From: an uncultured Oscillospiraceae bacterium
GTDB taxonomy: Bacteria; Bacillota; Clostridia; Oscillospirales; Oscillospiraceae
Length of the DNA: 7,392 bases
NCBI GenBank assembly: GCA_900752305.1
Contig: CAADUV010000335.1
Coordinates: 1-7,392, forward strand
Direction of reading: 5' to 3'
In this document: piece after piece, positions 4,614 through 7,392 of the stretch
Layout of the letters: each line of letters opens with the position of its first letter
Position numbering within the stretch: position 1 is the stretch's first letter
Translations under genes and position numbers: made by a program
The notes under the pieces: model-generated
Databases searched by the model: none
Told to the model about the DNA's origin: nothing
Seen by the model: the letters and a program-made list of their open reading frames with translations, nothing else

Positions 4614-6056
4614 TTATACGGGGATTTCTTGGTTTTTAGTTTGGCAAGGTATCTCTTCAGACTTGGTCGGATTCTGCTTGAGGGATTGCAACATTTTCTC
4701 TGTCATGAGCACCTCCCGGGGCTTGGAGCCTTGAAAGGGGCCGACGATACCGTCCTCTTCCATCTGGTCTATCAGTCGGGCGGCACTGGAGTAACCTAGT
4801 TTCATGCGGCGCTGGAGCATGGAGACAGACGCCATGCCAGTTCTGACAATGATTTTCACAGCGTCCCAATACAGTTCATCATCTTTTGCCGCAGGTTCTG
4901 GCAAAGTTTGCGGGTCGGAAGGAGCTGTGAGGGCTGGGGGAGTATCAGTATTGCTGGCATATCGCATATTTGCAATATCAGTCATTTTCTCTAGCTGATC
5001 ACGATCCCACAAAAGCACGCCGGTTTTAGCGGCGACCTCTTTTGCAGATGGGGTGAAATGCCGGTTCGTCAAAACGACGCCTACATGACAATTGTGGAAC
5101 GTTTTCCCAGTGAATGCCTCCTGCACCGCTTTGGTTCCGACGCCGGAAGATTGGCGTTTGCACTGGATGCCGTATTTGACCCCGGCCTTTTCCGCCAGGA
5201 TGTCGATGCCTTGGTTCCCGCTGTTGGGGGTGATTACTACCTTGGCAAACCCGTTTTCCGCCAGGATACTGGCACAGAATTTTTCAAACTCACGGCCTTC
5301 CATAAAATCGCAATACTTGGTGCTATATTTCTTGCCGCCATTCAATTCAAGCTGCTTTTGCCGCATAAATTCCGCAACTAATTTTTTGAAATCATCTTCC
5401 TCAGGCGGCTTGCGCGCTTCCAATAGATTCTGCTGTTCTTGTTCCCGTAACAATCTTTCCTTTTCCTCTCGTTCCCGTTCTTCTTTTTGCTTAGTTTCAG
5501 AAAGGAAAGTTTGGACTGCTTTCAACTTTTTGCTGCAATGCGCTGAGGTCTGTTCGCTGAGTTGATAGTCGTACAAGCGTAGTTGAAATTGATAGCTATC
5601 AAGTGCGTTACAGATAGTCCATTGATAACCATGTTGCTGAATCTCCTGACGGAAATGTTCAGCGGCCATATCGACGTAATCGCGCACATGCTGGTTGGCT
5701 TCTCTCTCTAACGATCCGGAATGCACATAATCAATCATTTCTTTGTTGTTGGATGCAAGTGCAGGTGTTTTAAATTCATCCAATCTAAATACAAAATCAC
5801 TGAACGCTTGAAAAAAGTCGTCTGGTGAATTTAAGTCCCCTTTTCGCCTGACCATCACAGAGAGGCAGGATTTGACTTTCTTGAGTAGGTCGAGCGCGAG
5901 ATTTAGGTTGTCTGTATCGACACGCCGTTTTTGCATGTATGCAATAATCGCAAACACAATGGCTATGACCCCGAAGATGCCCCATATATTTTCTGCAATC
6001 CAAGAGACGATACTAGCAACAAGCCCGATCAGCAAAAGAATTCCGATAATTCTCAT
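4614..6056 (-). CDS. Membrane-anchored Mrr-type nuclease fused to an FtsK gamma domain
   Basis: A 480-residue protein of unusual composition. Residues 4-20 and 25-40 are membrane helices. Residues 45-185 are largely helical, and 186-215 form a highly charged coiled coil rich in E and R. Residues about 250-352 form an Mrr/PD-(D/E)xK nuclease domain with GREFEKF (E256/E258), GID (D285) and the Mrr-type QCK (Q298, K300). After a proline-rich linker, residues 393-450 are an FtsK/SpoIIIE gamma winged helix (VSMLQRRMKLGYSSAARLID, then QMEEDGIV and KPREVL). There is no Walker A motif, so the translocase motor is absent. GGAGG lies 7 nt before the ATG, 37 nt after the repressor stop, so it is probably expressed in the lysogen with the repressor. 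The expected role is DNA cleavage at the membrane guided by the gamma domain, perhaps phage exclusion; that role is inferred. Confidence 0.88.
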   Translation of the reverse strand: MRIIGILLLIGLVASIVSWIAENIWGIFGVIAIVFAIIAYMQKRRVDTDNLNLALDLLKKVKSCLSVMVRRKGDLNSPDDFFQAFSDFVFRLDEFKTPALASNNKEMIDYVHSGSLEREANQHVRDYVDMAAEHFRQEIQQHGYQWTICNALDSYQFQLRLYDYQLSEQTSAHCSKKLKAVQTFLSETKQKEEREREEKERLLREQEQQNLLEARKPPEEDDFKKLVAEFMRQKQLELNGGKKYSTKYCDFMEGREFEKFCASILAENGFAKVVITPNSGNQGIDILAEKAGVKYGIQCKRQSSGVGTKAVQEAFTGKTFHNCHVGVVLTNRHFTPSAKEVAAKTGVLLWDRDQLEKMTDIANMRYASNTDTPPALTAPSDPQTLPEPAAKDDELYWDAVKIIVRTGMASVSMLQRRMKLGYSSAARLIDQMEEDGIVGPFQGSKPREVLMTEKMLQSLKQNPTKSEEIPCQTKNQEIPV

Positions 6057-6093
6057 GGCGGAACCTCCATTGTTTTTTGTTCATCAGTTCTCT

Positions 6094-6879
6094 CTAGCGC
6101 GATACAATCCAACCTGGATCCAGCACGCCGATAACTTTGCCGATGCAACGGACGTCTGAAAATTCATTTGGGAAAATATCATCAAAATCCGGGTTCAGTG
6201 AGATTAAGCGATCTATCCCTTGCTTCTTGATATATCCATTTCTATCTACCACAAACAGGCCGATTTCCCCGATGTCTACAGATGGCTGCTCTCGTACAAG
6301 CACCGTATCGCCGTCATGGAACTTGGGCTCCATACTATGCCCATTGACATTTAGGCAGAAATCGGCCTTTCTGGTCAGCTCGTTATAACAGACCAACCAA
6401 CTGACCATATGCTCTTCGCGTAGGTCAAAGCCTGTGCCAGCAGAGGCGGGCTGATCGTTCCAACGGAGATGGATGACCTTTGCTTCCAGCTCTGGTTTTG
6501 GCAGTGTTTGTAATCTACGCTCTTCCTCAGTTATCACAGCGCACACAACCAATTTTCCGTGTTCATCCAATTGTTTGTATCTATTCGTTATATTGATCGC
6601 CGTATCCGCTTTAGGTGCGGCGTTTTTTCTTGCCACTCTTTGTTCGGATTCTGTGGATTTGTATCCAAATGCGTGGAGCACATCGTCAATCCCATAAAAG
6701 CGGCATAAATCCAGAAGGGCATCAGGGGATGGCTGACTTCGCCCAGATTCCCAACTATATATTGTTTTTTCAGATGCTTTATAGCCCTTCGCTGTTAAAT
6801 ACTCAGAAACCTCTGCTACTGTTTTTCTCGAGAAGATTCTGTTCTTTTTCAGTTGTGAGCCGAATGTTTTATTATCCAC
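6094..6879 (-). CDS. LexA/CI-type repressor with S24 self-cleavage domain
   Basis: A 261-residue phage-type repressor. The N-terminal HTH_XRE domain covers about 5-66 (KTVAEVSEYL, then SEKTIYSWESGRSQPS). A helical linker follows, and the C-terminal S24 peptidase domain spans about 140-258. The catalytic serine is S182 (NGHSMEP) and the lysine is K218 or K219 (YIKKQ). An Ala-Gly pair at 147-148 lies 34 residues before the serine, the same spacing as the LexA cleavage site. RecA-stimulated self-cleavage and loss of repression on DNA damage are therefore expected. The start is the GTG at 6879, with AAGGGAG 7 nt upstream; an in-frame ATG at 6996 would run back through the promoter and is rejected. 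It should bind the three operators at 6939-7018 and shares an operon with the nuclease gene. Confidence 0.95.
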   Translation of the reverse strand: MDNKTFGSQLKKNRIFSRKTVAEVSEYLTAKGYKASEKTIYSWESGRSQPSPDALLDLCRFYGIDDVLHAFGYKSTESEQRVARKNAAPKADTAINITNRYKQLDEHGKLVVCAVITEEERRLQTLPKPELEAKVIHLRWNDQPASAGTGFDLREEHMVSWLVCYNELTRKADFCLNVNGHSMEPKFHDGDTVLVREQPSVDIGEIGLFVVDRNGYIKKQGIDRLISLNPDFDDIFPNEFSDVRCIGKVIGVLDPGWIVSR

Positions 6880-6886
6880 GGTTTCA

Positions 6887-6893
6887 CTCCCTT
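6887..6893 (-). promoter_or_regulatory. Ribosome binding site that fixes the repressor GTG start
   Basis: The minus strand reads AAGGGAG, 7 nt before the GTG at 6879. It lies inside an 18-nt leader if transcription starts near 6897. It decides in favour of a non-ATG start. Confidence 0.8.
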
Positions 6894-6903
6894 CATGCTT
6901 AGA

Positions 6904-6932
6904 AATATAGCATAGGGAAGCATCGGTGTCAA
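6904..6932 (-). promoter_or_regulatory. Repressor (leftward) promoter
   Basis: On the minus strand a perfect TTGACA (6932-6927) is separated by 17 bp from TATATT (6909-6904), with an extended TG one base before the -10. It should be strong and start near 6897. It drives the repressor and nuclease genes. The nearest operator ends 7 bp upstream of the -35 and does not cover the promoter, so the repressor would not block it from that site. Confidence 0.85.
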
Positions 6933-6938
6933 CGAAAA

Positions 6939-6955
6939 TTCTTTGAATCTTAGAA
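6939..6955. promoter_or_regulatory. Repressor operator 1
   Basis: TTCTTTGAATCTTAGAA is a near-perfect dyad of the pattern TTCT-N2-GAWTC-N2-AGAA, centred at 6947. It lies upstream of both divergent promoters, about 50 bp from each start, and could be where the repressor touches polymerase at its own promoter. Confidence 0.65.
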
Positions 6956-6963
6956 AAATGTTG

Positions 6964-6992
6964 TTGACTTTCTGCAATTCTTGGAGTATTAT
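6964..6992 (+). promoter_or_regulatory. Rightward (early) promoter
   Basis: TTGACT (6964-6969) and TATTAT (6987-6992) are separated by exactly 17 bp, with a start near 6999 and a 40-nt leader before the Cro-like gene. Operator 2 occupies the whole spacer and operator 3 sits just past the start, so bound repressor would shut this promoter. Confidence 0.85.
6970..6986. promoter_or_regulatory. Repressor operator 2
   Basis: TTCTGCAATTCTTGGAG, centred at 6978, matches the operator pattern with one weaker half. It coincides exactly with the 17-bp spacer of the rightward promoter. Confidence 0.6.
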
Positions 6993-7001
6993 ACAAATAG
7001 A

Positions 7002-7018
7002 TTCTAAGAATCGCAGAA
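7002..7018. promoter_or_regulatory. Repressor operator 3
   Basis: TTCTAAGAATCGCAGAA, centred at 7010, matches the operator pattern on both halves. On the minus strand it shares its first half with operator 2 (TTTCTGC). It lies at about +4 to +20 of the rightward transcript. Confidence 0.65.
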
Positions 7019-7038
7019 AAACGAGGAGGTGAGATAGG

Positions 7039-7269
7039 ATGGATAGGGCGACAAGCTGCATTGCCGAGTACGTTGGCAAACTGGGAATAAAAATCAGCTC
7101 AATTTCCAGGGGGACAGGTGTGCCGGACGGAATTCTTCGAAGAAGCCTTTCAGCAAAAGAAAGAGATCTTCGAGCGGATGAATTCCTGGCTATCTGTAAT
7201 TTCCTTGGGAAATCCCCGTTTGATTTTTATCAGCATCCCAGCTCCGGCCGAACTGAAGAAGCCAGCTGA
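7039..7269 (+). CDS. Small Cro-like HTH regulator
   Basis: A 76-residue protein, first gene of the rightward transcript. Residues about 6-65 fit an XRE-type helix-turn-helix: a first helix (IAEYVGKLG), a turn region (ISSISRGTGVPDGILRRSL) and a final LRADEFLAICNFLGKSPFDFY segment typical of small phage Cro-like proteins. A second, weaker-conserved tail ends in EEAS. AGGAGG lies 9 nt before the ATG. Its place opposite the repressor, behind the repressor-controlled promoter, suggests that it opposes the repressor or sets early gene expression. That it binds the same operators is an inference. The HTH call is by pattern and length; the exact family is not recognised. Confidence 0.8.
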   Translation: MDRATSCIAEYVGKLGIKISSISRGTGVPDGILRRSLSAKERDLRADEFLAICNFLGKSPFDFYQHPSSGRTEEAS

Positions 7270-7295
7270 ACACGAGATGATAGGAGGTGAGACGG

Positions 7296-7392
7296 ATGAA
7301 AGTAGAAAAAAACAGCGCCGTCCGACCTAGGGGAACAGACAGCGCAAAGTTAATGGTGGTTATCGTAACGGAAAGTCTGAAAGGCTGTGGGA
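7296..7392 (+). CDS. Small phage early protein, N-terminal part (runs off the window)
   Basis: A start at 7296 follows AGGAGG by 8 nt, and the frame stays open to the window end (32 codons). It begins MKVEKNSAVRPRG and continues with a hydrophobic KLMVVIVTESLKG segment. The 11-base sequence AGGAGGTGAGA before it is identical to the one before the preceding gene. It lies 26 nt after that gene's stop and is probably in the same transcript. I do not recognise the product. The basic PRG followed by a beta-like strand is reminiscent of short uncharacterised proteins near Cro in clostridial prophages, but this is from memory and weak. Confidence 0.7.
   Translation, partial: MKVEKNSAVRPRGTDSAKLMVVIVTESLKGCG

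Larger units (their letters stand above)
3036..7392. mobile_element. Left end of a temperate phage or phage-like integrative element at tRNA-Leu
   Basis: Next to the tRNA lie, in order, a tyrosine integrase, a cargo gene, a LexA/CI-type repressor, a multi-operator control region and a rightward Cro-like gene. This is the lysogeny module of a temperate element. Coding sequence right of the tRNA is visibly more AT-rich than the lipoprotein/regulator genes on the left. The left boundary is placed just after the CCA end for convenience; the true core may include part of the tRNA. The right boundary is outside the window. No structural, packaging or conjugation gene is in view, so phage versus other integrative element cannot be decided. 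Confidence 0.75.

Noticed and set aside
4606..4618. Two tandem minus-strand TATAAT boxes at the nuclease stop as an integrase promoter
   Set aside because: No -35 at 16-18 bp for either box, and the region is locally AT-rich. Noted with the neighbouring hairpin but not called.
4412..4639. Plus-strand 75-codon frame
   Set aside because: It begins inside the terminator hairpin, has no ribosome binding site, and its end overlaps the nuclease gene.
6888..6904. A fourth operator-like sequence over the repressor start site
   Set aside because: Only about 12 of 17 positions agree with operator 1 and the second half is not conserved. Its distance from operator 1 breaks the 31-32 bp spacing.
6880..6996. 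Longer repressor start at an in-frame ATG (6996)
   Set aside because: It would place the start upstream of the TTGACA/TATATT promoter and translate through operators 1 and 2. The GTG at 6879 has a good ribosome binding site and begins right at the HTH domain.

Overview
The window looks like a Gram-positive Clostridia chromosome, probably of the Oscillospiraceae type (inference). The signs are strong AGGAGG-type ribosome binding sites, a GC-rich three-gene lipoprotein/two-component cluster, a CCA-encoding tRNA, and a clostridial style FtsK gamma domain. It divides into resident sequence on the left (about 1-3035) and the start of an integrated element on the right (about 3036-7392). The two meet at the 3' end of a tRNA-Leu(CAA) gene.

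Left part. Three genes run leftward as one apparent operon: a lipoprotein with three calcium-loop-like DxDxDG repeats (1336-2721), an OmpR/PhoB-family response regulator (600-1289), and the first 182 codons of a membrane sensor histidine kinase (1-547, cut by the window edge). Upstream of the lipoprotein gene is an extended -10 promoter with no good -35. It is preceded by three TTGG-type half-sites at exactly 11-bp period, the arrangement that OmpR-family regulators bind, so the operon may regulate itself. Diverging from it, a consensus promoter drives the tRNA-Leu gene, which is followed by a strong intrinsic terminator.

Right part. A tyrosine integrase gene (3136-4323) faces the tRNA, as in elements that insert at tRNA 3' ends. 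A roughly 290-bp gap follows. It holds a possible plus-strand small RNA with its own -10 box and terminator, plus a short protein-like remnant. Then come two leftward genes: a two-helix membrane protein fusing an Mrr-type nuclease to an FtsK/SpoIIIE gamma DNA-reading domain (4614-6056), and a LexA/CI-type self-cleaving repressor (6094-6879). A divergent control region (6880-7038) holds two near-consensus promoters and three 17-bp operators centred 31 and 32 bp apart. Rightward transcription begins with a small Cro-like HTH gene (7039-7269) and a second small gene that runs off the window (7296-7392). This is the immunity region of a temperate phage or a phage-like integrative element.

The least ordinary item is the membrane-Mrr-gamma protein. 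It shares an operon with the repressor and sits between repressor and integrase, where prophages often carry exclusion or defence genes. A nuclease joined to the sequence-reading domain of a chromosome translocase, without the motor, is a good candidate for an undescribed defence or DNA-discrimination system. Function is inferred from domains only.
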